Source of the DNA: Sphingomonas panni
Lineage (GTDB): Bacteria > Pseudomonadota > Alphaproteobacteria > Sphingomonadales > Sphingomonadaceae
Direction: 5' to 3'
NCBI RefSeq assembly: GCF_022664435.1
Contig: NZ_JAKREU010000001.1
Span: 248,001 to 312,000 of the forward strand
Length of the DNA: 64,000 nt
A program made the translations under genes and the position numbers. Below the pieces are notes generated by a model that was not told the origin of the DNA, made no database searches, and was given only the letters and a program-made list of their open reading frames with translations. Below are positions 52,516 through 59,752 of this stretch, in pieces. Position 1 is the stretch's first letter. Every line of letters begins with the position of its first letter.

Positions 52516-53499
52516 TTATCGTGCCGGTCGAGTGCCATCGAGGAAACGATTGGACGAATCGCCGTCACGCTTCATTTTGCCTGCGAGGTTGAGCAGATTT
52601 TTCAGCGCGGAGCTGCGATTGAACGGCGACCAGACGGCTGTAAAGGCAACCGGCTCCGGTTCATCGAGGAAGGGCAGGAAGACGATGCCGGTCGTCGGCA
52701 ACAATGACGTGGCCTCGCCGACGATGGTGATGCCGAAGCCTTGTCCGACCATAGATAGCAGCGTGCCGCGCCCCACATCAAAGCGCAGGATCCACGGTGC
52801 GGGCCAACGCCCGGCAAGGCGCAGCACGATATGGTCGTGGACCTGCGGGCCGGTGCCACCATAGCGAACAATGAAAGTCTCGCCGACCAGATCGGACCAA
52901 GTGATTGCGGACTGGCCGGCGAGGCGATGCCCATCCGATAGCACGGCCACCAGCGGTTCGGTCCAGATCGGTCGGGTATGGCAGTCGGGCATCTCGGGCT
53001 TGCCCGCGACGAACGCCACGTCGAGCTGGTCAGCACGAAGCTGCATCACCGCATCGCGGGCCGTGCCTTCGGTGATCTCGACCTCAATGCCGGTATGGGC
53101 TTCCCGATAATGACGGATCAGCTCCGTGAGAAAGCTGCGTGGGATCAAGGCATGGATGCCGATGCGAAGCCGGCCGCATTCTCCTTGAGCTGTCATGCCG
53201 GCGGTCTTCACCGCGTGATCGAGTTGATCGACACCCGCCGTGACACGCTCCATGAAGTGCCTGCCTGCGTCTGTTAGCCGAACGCCCCGCGCATGGCGCT
53301 CAAACAGCAGGACACCAAGATTATCCTCCAGCGCTTTCACACGCGCGCTGACGCTCGACTGGCTGACGCCGAGTGCCTTGGCCGCATGCCGAAAATTCAG
53401 ATGCTCGGCGACGGCGATGAACTGAACAAGGGAAATGAGCGGTATCCTGCCAGACAGGATACCGCCATTCACGAGGTTTCGATGGTTAGTGCGCCGCAT
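52516..53499 (-). CDS. LysR-family regulator of the floR region
   Basis: A 327-aa LysR-type regulator: HTH (LVQFIAVAEHLNFRHAAKALGVSQSSVSARVKALEDNLGVLLFERHARGVRL) and a C-terminal sensor domain (GHRLAGQSAITWSDLVGETFIVRYGGTGPQVHDHI). It lies directly after floR in the same direction. A lysR gene is the usual companion of floR on ISCR2-linked segments. Here it sits inside an ICE between traG and floR, so it may belong to the ICE backbone rather than to floR. Its regulon is unknown. Confidence 0.88.
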   Translation of the reverse strand: MRRTNHRNLVNGGILSGRIPLISLVQFIAVAEHLNFRHAAKALGVSQSSVSARVKALEDNLGVLLFERHARGVRLTDAGRHFMERVTAGVDQLDHAVKTAGMTAQGECGRLRIGIHALIPRSFLTELIRHYREAHTGIEVEITEGTARDAVMQLRADQLDVAFVAGKPEMPDCHTRPIWTEPLVAVLSDGHRLAGQSAITWSDLVGETFIVRYGGTGPQVHDHIVLRLAGRWPAPWILRFDVGRGTLLSMVGQGFGITIVGEATSLLPTTGIVFLPFLDEPEPVAFTAVWSPFNRSSALKNLLNLAGKMKRDGDSSNRFLDGTRPAR

Positions 53500-53526
53500 C
53501 GGAGCGGGCCTGCTACCAGTCGTCGG

Positions 53527-54741
53527 TTAGACGACTGGCGACTTCTCGGTGGCAGTCCCACGGAGCCGAAGGAGCACCAGCCCCAACGACACCAGCACTG
53601 CCATCGCCGTGGCGTAACAGATCACGGGCCACGCTGAGTCACCGTTTAACAGCGTCACCGCCAATGTCCCGACAATGCTGACTATCAGGCTTTGAACGCA
53701 GAAGTAGAACGCGACCGCTGATCCTGCGATGTCGTCGAACTCTGCCAAAGCGCCGTTCGCGGTAACGGACACCGTGAAGACAATACCGACCGCGACAACC
53801 CACATCGGCAAGATGAAGCTGAGAAATGACGGCGATCCGAAAAGTTCGCCGATCCCCAACAGGGCCGCACCGCAAACGAGCAGTGCCATCCCGCGCGTCA
53901 CGCATCCCGCGATGCCCCATCTGGCGACAAAGGACTTCGCGAAACGGGTTGTCACGATCATTACAAGCGCGACAGTGGCGAAGGCAAAGCTGAATCCGAT
54001 CTCGGAATATTCCGCTTGGCCTATGAGCACACGGGGAGCCGTCGAGAAGAAGACGAAGAAGGTGCCCATACCGGCGCTAAAGCCGACGGTGTAAACCCAA
54101 AAAGCCGGACTCGCGAAGATCGGCAAAACAGATCGGCGCGTCTTCGCTTGATCCAGAGGGCGGGTTTCGTGCCACCTGAAACCCGCATTTAGGAGTGCGA
54201 GAATAGCCAGTACAGCCAAAGTAATGAATATCGCCTGCCATCCCAAGAACTCGCCGATCAACGCTCCGGCGATAGGGCCGAGCGCAGGCACGAACGCCAG
54301 CATCGAACTGAAAAGGCCGTAGATGACGACACCCTCAGGACGATTGGCATAAACGTCGCGAACCGTCGCGAACGTCGCAACCAGCATGGCCGACGCGCCC
54401 ACTGCTTGAAGCAGACGGAAAGCGACAAAGGCTGGTGCAGTTGAAGACCAAGCTGCCCCCACAGACGCAATGACGAAAGCCGTTGCGCCCGCAAGTAGAA
54501 TTGGCCGTCGCCCGATGCGGTCTGAGAGCGGACCAAAAATCACCTGGCCCACGCCGAGCATCACCATATAGAGGCTCAACGTGAGTTGGATCATGGCGGG
54601 CGTCGTGTTCAGGATGCCGGGCATCGCTGGAACGACGGGGAGATAAATATCCATCGCCAGTGAAGCGAGGATGTCGAAGGGAGCCATCAGCAGCAGTGCT
54701 GCCGGCAGCGTATAGGCCCACGCGGGGCGTGTGGTGGTCAT
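53527..54741 (-). CDS. floR: FloR, MFS chloramphenicol/florfenicol efflux pump
   Basis: A 404-aa drug efflux protein of the CmlA/FloR branch of the major facilitator superfamily, which pumps out chloramphenicol and florfenicol. The length, the start MTTTRPAWAYTLPAALLLMA, the motif A loop GPLSDRIGRRPILLAG, and the end RGTATEKSPVV agree with FloR as I recall it, with few differences. Twelve hydrophobic segments. It is preceded by a leader peptide and hairpin (54820-54878) and lies between the relaxase and lysR. Composition is lower in GC than the ICE backbone. Cargo resistance gene. Confidence 0.96.
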   Translation of the reverse strand: MTTTRPAWAYTLPAALLLMAPFDILASLAMDIYLPVVPAMPGILNTTPAMIQLTLSLYMVMLGVGQVIFGPLSDRIGRRPILLAGATAFVIASVGAAWSSTAPAFVAFRLLQAVGASAMLVATFATVRDVYANRPEGVVIYGLFSSMLAFVPALGPIAGALIGEFLGWQAIFITLAVLAILALLNAGFRWHETRPLDQAKTRRSVLPIFASPAFWVYTVGFSAGMGTFFVFFSTAPRVLIGQAEYSEIGFSFAFATVALVMIVTTRFAKSFVARWGIAGCVTRGMALLVCGAALLGIGELFGSPSFLSFILPMWVVAVGIVFTVSVTANGALAEFDDIAGSAVAFYFCVQSLIVSIVGTLAVTLLNGDSAWPVICYATAMAVLVSLGLVLLRLRGTATEKSPVV

Positions 54742-54819
54742 GACGAATCAACCGCTCGATTAAGGAATACCGGGCGACGTCTGCTCGTCAGCAATCAGAT
54801 GAGACTAGCCTTACAGAGC

Positions 54820-54848
54820 GCCGCAACAACAATACTGGTTGTTGCGGC
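54820..54848 (-). promoter_or_regulatory. floR leader hairpin (attenuator-like)
   Basis: A perfect 11-bp stem GCCGCAACAAC/GTTGTTGCGGC with a 7-nt loop, directly after the leader peptide stop and about 79 nt before the floR ATG. This layout (short leader peptide, then hairpin, then drug pump) is that of the inducible cmlA attenuator. Mechanism here is inferred. Confidence 0.75.
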
Positions 54849-54878
54849 TTACTTGTCTGCTGACTTGGAATTTCCCAT
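54849..54878 (-). CDS. Nine-codon floR leader peptide
   Basis: ATG to TAA encodes MGNSKSADK, preceded by GGAG at a proper distance. The cmlA leader (MSTSKNADK, recalled) has the same length and the same SK-ADK tail. A ribosome stalled here by an amphenicol would change the fold of the following hairpin and expose floR. Mutually exclusive pairings exist: 54876-54882 with 54795-54801, and 54858-54864 with 54787-54793. Not shown experimentally. Confidence 0.7.
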   Translation of the reverse strand: MGNSKSADK

Positions 54879-54958
54879 CTGATGACTCCACGCTTACGAA
54901 TATGAATAGATACCTCCTATCCGATTATCTTTGGCTTCGCAATGCGGCATGGGCGCCC

Positions 54959-57013
54959 TCAGCGTTCCAGCCCCCTCTGCCGCCCCACCTGCCACGACAC
55001 CGATCCGCCCTGCACAACACCCATGACCTCGCGGCCGAGCTGCCGGTCGATCACCGGCCGCCAAGGGACAAGGGTGAACTCATAGGACTTCTCGACCACG
55101 GCAAACTTGCCGCTCGATAGCTGCACGGCGCCGGTGAACTTGCCGCTAACACTCTCCCCGTCCGTGGCGGCGCGGAACGGCAGGCCCTTGGTTTCGGCCA
55201 TCTCCGCGCCGACGCGCGCAACCTCCCGCTCGCGCAAGGTGGCGAGAAGGTTGCGCCTGTAGAAGATGCGGCCGTCTCGCGCTCGGGTGGCGTCGCGCTG
55301 CTCGACATGATGCTCGCGCCGCTGGTCCATAGCCTCGCGCACTTGCTGGCCGAAACCGGTCGGCGCAAAGTCGGCCGTCTCGCCATGAACCAATCGCCGG
55401 TCTAGCCAGGTCGCGCCATCCGATCCGATCTGCTTGCCCAGATCGACCGGGGAAAGGACGCGAACGCTGGCCTGTTGGTCGCGTCCGGCATCGTAGGCGG
55501 CGGCGCGGCTGACAAGATCATCAGGGATGCGCCATTGGTCGGCGTCGATCCGCTCGACGATCCCGGCCCGGCGCAGCGCCTCCAGCCGGCGCACATGGGC
55601 ATCGACATAGCCCTCATAGTCGCCGCCCGGAACGCGGCCCTCGAATTTCGCCTGCTCCAGATGGCGGCTCGGCCGATAGATGCCGTCCTCGGCGATGGCC
55701 GTGATGGTGCGGTCGGACGGCCGGGCCGTCGCCTCTGCCGGGCCGACCTCGATGACGCTGCCGATGCGCGCGTCCTCCAGCCGCCCGGGAACGATGCCGG
55801 CGATGTGGTGGGTGCGGCCGTCGATCCCGTCCACCACGATTGTCAGGTTCTCGCCCAACTCGTCGGACAGGTGCTTGTCCACGACACGGCCGACGATGGG
55901 CGTCTCGGGAGCTCCGTCATGAATTTGAAAGCTCATGGGATCGCGTTCGCCGCCCTGCGGGCCGAGCGCCTTCTGCATCGTGCGGAGAATGTCGCCGCGC
56001 TCGCCCAACTCGCGCAGGGCCGGTTCCATGTCCTTGCTCAATTCCCAAACGGCAGGCGCGTGCTCGGTCGCCAGTCCCATCTTCTCCAGCTTGGTAAGAC
56101 GACGCAGGCGTAGCGTCCGCTCGAACTGCCGCCTCGGCGCTGCCGGTTCATGGCGCAGGTCGAGGAAACGGGCGTCGGCTTCCTCGGACATGGCGCGGTC
56201 GATGCGGGTGAACCGATCTTGGTCGATTTCGGCCGACAGCTTATGGGTCTGTTCGATCTCGGTGACGGGGCCGAGTTCCAGACTGGCAAGCTCGCTGGCG
56301 CGCTCGCGCAGGCCGGCGGAAAGGTAGTCGCCGTTGATGACTAGATCCCCGCCCATGTCGTCGCGGCCGTTGACGATGACATGCACATGGGGATGGCCGG
56401 TGTTGTAGTGATTGACGGCAACCCAATCGAGTTTCGTGCCGAGGTCGGCTTCCACCTGTTTCACAAAATCGCGGGTATAGGCTGTGAGGTCCGACAGCTC
56501 CGCGCCGTCCTCGGGCGAGACGATGAACCTGAACTGGTGGCGGTCGTCCTTGGCGCGATCAAGGAAAGCGTCGCCATCGGCGCGGTCCTCGGTCCCCGAG
56601 TAGAGCCGGCCCCGCTCGCCATCGCGTGACGTGCCGTCGCGCTGGACATAGCGCAGATGCGCGCGGGCACGGCCGCCCTTCCATGCGGCCCTGACGCTGC
56701 GCTGCTTGACGATCACGCGGCGGCTGCCTGGCTGGCGATGATGCCAATGGCCGGAGATATTCCGGGCGCGCACGAAGCTCGCGCCCCGGCCGCGCTTCAC
56801 GCCCTTGCCGCTGGCGACCACGGCACGGGAACGGGCCGGCGATGACGGACGGGCGGATGACGGCATGGAAGGATCGCGGGCGGCTGCCGCCTGATGCTGC
56901 CGGGTGATCTTCTTGACCTGCGTGAAAAAGCTCTTGGTCTTGCCGGACTTGGGCGTGTCGGATCGGATGCGGCCGAGCCTCGGCCGGAAGCGGTTTTCAT
57001 CGTCGGCGCTCAA
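54959..57013 (-). CDS. VirD2-like relaxase with DUF3363 domain
   Basis: A 684-aa relaxase that would nick oriT and lead the transferred strand. N-terminal basic region (SRRVIVKQRSVRAAWKGGRARAHLRYVQRDGTS), the metal-binding three-His motif NHYNTGHPHVHVIVNG, then DUF3363 with GRVVDKHLSDELGENLTIVVDG and the end LVPWRPVIDRQLGREVMGVVQGGSVSWQVG. The TTG at 57013, behind GGAG, is chosen; a TTG at 57031 is also open. Its 3' end borders the floR leader. It is the intact form of the 'virD2' named beside floR in ISCR2 segments. Confidence 0.9.
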   Translation of the reverse strand: MSADDENRFRPRLGRIRSDTPKSGKTKSFFTQVKKITRQHQAAAARDPSMPSSARPSSPARSRAVVASGKGVKRGRGASFVRARNISGHWHHRQPGSRRVIVKQRSVRAAWKGGRARAHLRYVQRDGTSRDGERGRLYSGTEDRADGDAFLDRAKDDRHQFRFIVSPEDGAELSDLTAYTRDFVKQVEADLGTKLDWVAVNHYNTGHPHVHVIVNGRDDMGGDLVINGDYLSAGLRERASELASLELGPVTEIEQTHKLSAEIDQDRFTRIDRAMSEEADARFLDLRHEPAAPRRQFERTLRLRRLTKLEKMGLATEHAPAVWELSKDMEPALRELGERGDILRTMQKALGPQGGERDPMSFQIHDGAPETPIVGRVVDKHLSDELGENLTIVVDGIDGRTHHIAGIVPGRLEDARIGSVIEVGPAEATARPSDRTITAIAEDGIYRPSRHLEQAKFEGRVPGGDYEGYVDAHVRRLEALRRAGIVERIDADQWRIPDDLVSRAAAYDAGRDQQASVRVLSPVDLGKQIGSDGATWLDRRLVHGETADFAPTGFGQQVREAMDQRREHHVEQRDATRARDGRIFYRRNLLATLREREVARVGAEMAETKGLPFRAATDGESVSGKFTGAVQLSSGKFAVVEKSYEFTLVPWRPVIDRQLGREVMGVVQGGSVSWQVGRQRGLER

Positions 57014-57326
57014 GGGCGCGACTCCAGCCAAAACCGCCGGAAAATGGCCGATCTGCGCCTATGGTGCCGCTCGAAACCCTGCAAAGCCAAGGCTTTGCGT
57101 GAAATCGCGGCACGCGGCCCCTCAAAACCATGGTGCCGGAATCGGTCGCCTAAACAGTGTGCAGACAACGATAATTTCCAGAAGCGGCCCGACATGGTGC
57201 CGTCTTCTTTAATCTTGCCCTCCGCCCTTTCTGCCTTTTCTGCCCCTCCTGCCGGGAATCCAGCCGGGCGCAAACCTGCCCGACCGGATGCTGAGACCGG
57301 CGTCGCCGAGCGCGGGAACGCCACCC
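57014..57326 (-). other. Candidate oriT/promoter region upstream of the relaxase
   Basis: A 313-bp non-coding stretch between the transglycosylase end and the relaxase start. It has an 8-bp perfect palindrome GCAAAGCC-AA-GGCTTTGC (57081-57098) followed on the minus strand by AGGGTTTCGAGC. Three copies of ATGGTGCCG lie at 57061, 57130 and 57194 (70 and 64 bp apart). A pyrimidine-rich tract is at about 57220-57260. Position and dyads suit an oriT plus relaxase promoter; the nick site is unknown. Confidence 0.5.
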
Positions 57327-58259
57327 TCATGGCGTTCCCCCGTCGCTGGCGCTCGCCACGAAAATGCTGCCGTCCTGCGGTTTCCCACGGGCGGGGTCGC
57401 GCGCCGGAACGGCAGCGCGGCCGTCGCCTGTTTGCACCTCGGACGGCGGCGCGGCGACGGCCCGCGTGTCGCCCGGACGCATGACGAACAGCGGTGCCTC
57501 GCGCCAATCAGGCGGCGGTGGCGGTGCCGATGACGGCGGTTCGGTTGCAGCCGCGCCGCCGAGAATCGGCGTGAGCGCGGCGACATAAGCCCGCGTTTCG
57601 GCCGGCAGGGTGCGGCCGGTCGCAAGGTATTCGTCATAGCGGCCGGGACCGGCATTGTAGGCCGCCAGCATCGCCGCGACATTGCCGTATCGGTCCCACA
57701 TCTCGCGCAGATAGGCCGTACCCGCCATGATATTGTCGCGCGGGTCGTAGGGATCGCGGCCGAGGCCGTAGCGGACGCGCAGGCCCGCCCATGTGTCGGG
57801 CATCACCTGCATCAATCCCATCGCGCCGGCCGTTGAGACCGCGCGCACCTCGCCCGCACTCTCCGCGCGCAGCACGGCACGAATCCAGTGCTCGGGGACG
57901 CCGAACCGCTGTGACGCCTCGGCGATGTGGGCCGCATAGGGATGGGCGACTGACCGGCGTTCGACGGGTACGGATTGCGCGACCGCGACGCCCGATCCGG
58001 CGCAGATGGAAAGCGCACCGGCCAGTATCAGGACCGCATAATGCCATGCAGTCCTGTCTCCGCTTCGACACCAGCCTGCCAGCGTGCTCGCTGCGGTCAA
58101 GGACAAGGCGCAAGCGCCGGCGAAACGCCGCCCCTGACCTTCGCTGCGCGCGCCGGCCGTCTGGTCGCCGAGCGGGACGAAGGGATGAGACGGCTTTCCC
58201 GCGAACAAAAGGATGCCGATCTTTGACCGGATTGCGGGCCGGACGCGCGCGGCCGTCAT
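57327..58259 (-). CDS. Conjugative lytic transglycosylase
   Basis: A 310-aa SLT-type transglycosylase (TraL/VirB1-like) that opens the peptidoglycan for the secretion channel. Catalytic Glu in VLRAESAGEVRA, the MGLMQVMPDTW and AYNAGPGRYDEYL motifs follow. N-terminal about 95 residues are basic, with one hydrophobic segment (AVLILAGALSICAGSGVAVAQS) as signal or anchor, so the real export start may be internal. The C-terminal tail is proline-rich. The start shares ATGA with the DUF736 stop. The start is uncertain. Confidence 0.88.
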   Translation of the reverse strand: MTAARVRPAIRSKIGILLFAGKPSHPFVPLGDQTAGARSEGQGRRFAGACALSLTAASTLAGWCRSGDRTAWHYAVLILAGALSICAGSGVAVAQSVPVERRSVAHPYAAHIAEASQRFGVPEHWIRAVLRAESAGEVRAVSTAGAMGLMQVMPDTWAGLRVRYGLGRDPYDPRDNIMAGTAYLREMWDRYGNVAAMLAAYNAGPGRYDEYLATGRTLPAETRAYVAALTPILGGAAATEPPSSAPPPPPDWREAPLFVMRPGDTRAVAAPPSEVQTGDGRAAVPARDPARGKPQDGSIFVASASDGGTP

Positions 58260-58591
58260 TCCTCATCCTCGATCTTCCGGGCGTGCTTCCAACGTAGCGT
58301 CCAGACCGAAGGATCGTCGTTGGACTGGAACAGTTTGGCGCGGATCGGAAACGGGAAGATTGGCCCCTCCAATCTCATCGACACGAAGTCGCCGGCATTT
58401 TCGCTGGAGTCTTTCCATGCGGGACCGGCGTCCGGGCCATTTTCGCTATCGAGGCGCACGCGATAGTCGGGTGCGTTTTTCACGTCGCTCGGCTTGGCCG
58501 GGACGATGAACAGCTTTTCGCGGAGGCCGAACGAATGAAGCTCCCCGGCATAGCCGGTTTCGGTGCGGGTGAAGGTGCCTATTTCTGCCAT
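58256..58591 (-). CDS. DUF736 family protein
   Basis: A 111-aa DUF736 protein (IGTFTRTETGYAGELHSFGLREKLFIVPAKPSDVKNAPDYRVRL, DFVSMRLEGPIFPFPIRAKLFQSND). A common accessory gene of alphaproteobacterial ICEs and plasmids, of unknown role. GGAG lies ahead of the ATG. It overlaps the transglycosylase start by 4 bases. Confidence 0.9.
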   Translation of the reverse strand: MAEIGTFTRTETGYAGELHSFGLREKLFIVPAKPSDVKNAPDYRVRLDSENGPDAGPAWKDSSENAGDFVSMRLEGPIFPFPIRAKLFQSNDDPSVWTLRWKHARKIEDEE

Positions 58592-58629
58592 GGGAAATCT
58601 CCTGCGGTTGATTTTCGGGGGGAGTGGTT

Positions 58630-59175
58630 TCAGTGCGTCGGCGCGCGCCACTCGTAGCGGCCGACGCCTTCCTCATCGGTCCACAGCGGGACCGCTCGAC
58701 CGATGACGGAATCTGCGGGAATGGGTCCGAAGTAGCGGCCGTCCAGGCTGTCGCGGACTTCCCAATTCATGAGGAAGAGCTGACCGTCGCCGATGACGCG
58801 GCAGCCCTGCCAGACGGGCAGGTCGCGGCCGCTCCGGTCGCGCTCCAGCGCCTCGCCCATCTCGATCCCGTCCACCGTGATCGTGCGGCGGGTGCGGCAA
58901 ACCCGCTGCCCTGGCACGCCCAGGACGCGCTTCAAGAGCGGAACGCCTCGCGCGACATAGCCGCGCTCGATCATGAAGGCGGCGAGCGGTTCGGGCGGCA
59001 TGACGGCGACCAGCTCGGGCACGTCGATCCGGTCGGCCGGCTCGACGGTATAGAAGCCGATGGGCGCGCTGGCGGTGGCGTTCCAGATCAGTTTTGTAGG
59101 CCATTCGACCGCGCTTGCAGCGGCGATGCCGATGACGGCGAGCGCCGTCACCGTGAGGGTGCGGCGGCACGTCAT
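58630..59175 (-). CDS. traF: TraF-like S26 signal peptidase
   Basis: A 181-aa serine peptidase of family S26. N-terminal membrane segment (LTVTALAVIGIAAASAVEWP), Ser loop ATASAPIGFYTV, and Lys loop LLKRVLGVPGQRV (Ser/Lys dyad), then CRVIGDGQLFLMN and DGRYFGPIPADSVIGRAVPLWT. TraF processes TrbC pilin in RP4-type systems, and trbC is present here. It starts in 4-base overlap with DUF2840. Complete. Confidence 0.93.
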   Translation of the reverse strand: MTCRRTLTVTALAVIGIAAASAVEWPTKLIWNATASAPIGFYTVEPADRIDVPELVAVMPPEPLAAFMIERGYVARGVPLLKRVLGVPGQRVCRTRRTITVDGIEMGEALERDRSGRDLPVWQGCRVIGDGQLFLMNWEVRDSLDGRYFGPIPADSVIGRAVPLWTDEEGVGRYEWRAPTH

Positions 59176-59690
59176 GGCTCGATCCTTCGACGGTGAAGCC
59201 ACGCGGCATGTCGCTCGGGCGTGTAAGCGTGCGGCTCCAGATTGGCGGTCAAACGGTTATGGACGTGCCGCCAGTGATCCGGCGAGGCATCGGCCGGATC
59301 GAGGCCGAGCGCATCCACGGCGTCGATAGCAACAAGCGCACTCTGCACCTTCGGCCAGCCGTCGAGGCGCAACAGGATTTCGCCGCCGGGGCGCACGAAC
59401 GGCAATGTCTGGAACGGCTCGCCGCGACCGATTGCGCGCACAATGTCGATGCGCGAAACGACAGTGCCATGGTCGCCGTTCGCCCATCGGACGAAGGCGA
59501 AGACACTGCCCGGCGCGAAGCCGACGACGCTGCGGCGGCGGTCGATGATCCGTTCGTAGCTCTTGCGGCCAAAGCGTATCCAGTGCTCGACCTTGCGTTT
59601 CTCGAAGGTCAGTTCGACCAATGTTGTGAAGGGCGCGAGGCCATCCGGCAGAGGATGGCCGTGCGCGCTGCGGTGGGCGCGACGGGTCAT
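59172..59690 (-). CDS. DUF2840 domain protein
   Basis: A 172-aa protein of the DUF2840 family (TTLVELTFEKRKVEHWIRFGRKSYERIIDRRRSVVGFAPGSVFAFVRWA). Basic, soluble; role unknown. A standard gene of this ICE family between RepA/ParA and TraF. ATGA overlaps on both sides: start in the short upstream frame, end in traF. Confidence 0.88.
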   Translation of the reverse strand: MTRRAHRSAHGHPLPDGLAPFTTLVELTFEKRKVEHWIRFGRKSYERIIDRRRSVVGFAPGSVFAFVRWANGDHGTVVSRIDIVRAIGRGEPFQTLPFVRPGGEILLRLDGWPKVQSALVAIDAVDALGLDPADASPDHWRHVHNRLTANLEPHAYTPERHAAWLHRRRIEP

Positions 59691-59752
59691 TGTTCGTCTC
59701 CGGTGATATGCTGGGGGCTGCGCGGGCGCAGCGCGTCGAGCGCGGCCGTCAT
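59687..59752 (-). CDS. 21-codon coupling frame between repA and DUF2840
   Basis: ATG starts in the repA stop (ATGA) and its own TGA overlaps the DUF2840 start (ATGA). It encodes MTAALDALRPRSPQHITGDEQ in 21 codons (residues 1-20 given as MTAALDALRPRSPQHITGDE). It would carry ribosomes across the gap. It could be a remnant of the parA or small gene that normally lies here, since no parA is present. Translation is not proven. Confidence 0.5.
   Translation of the reverse strand: MTAALDALRPRSPQHITGDEQ

Noticed and set aside
52516..54741. Search for ISCR2 (rolling-circle transposase) next to floR
   Set aside because: No such gene or fragment is present between traG and the relaxase; floR is flanked directly by ICE genes.
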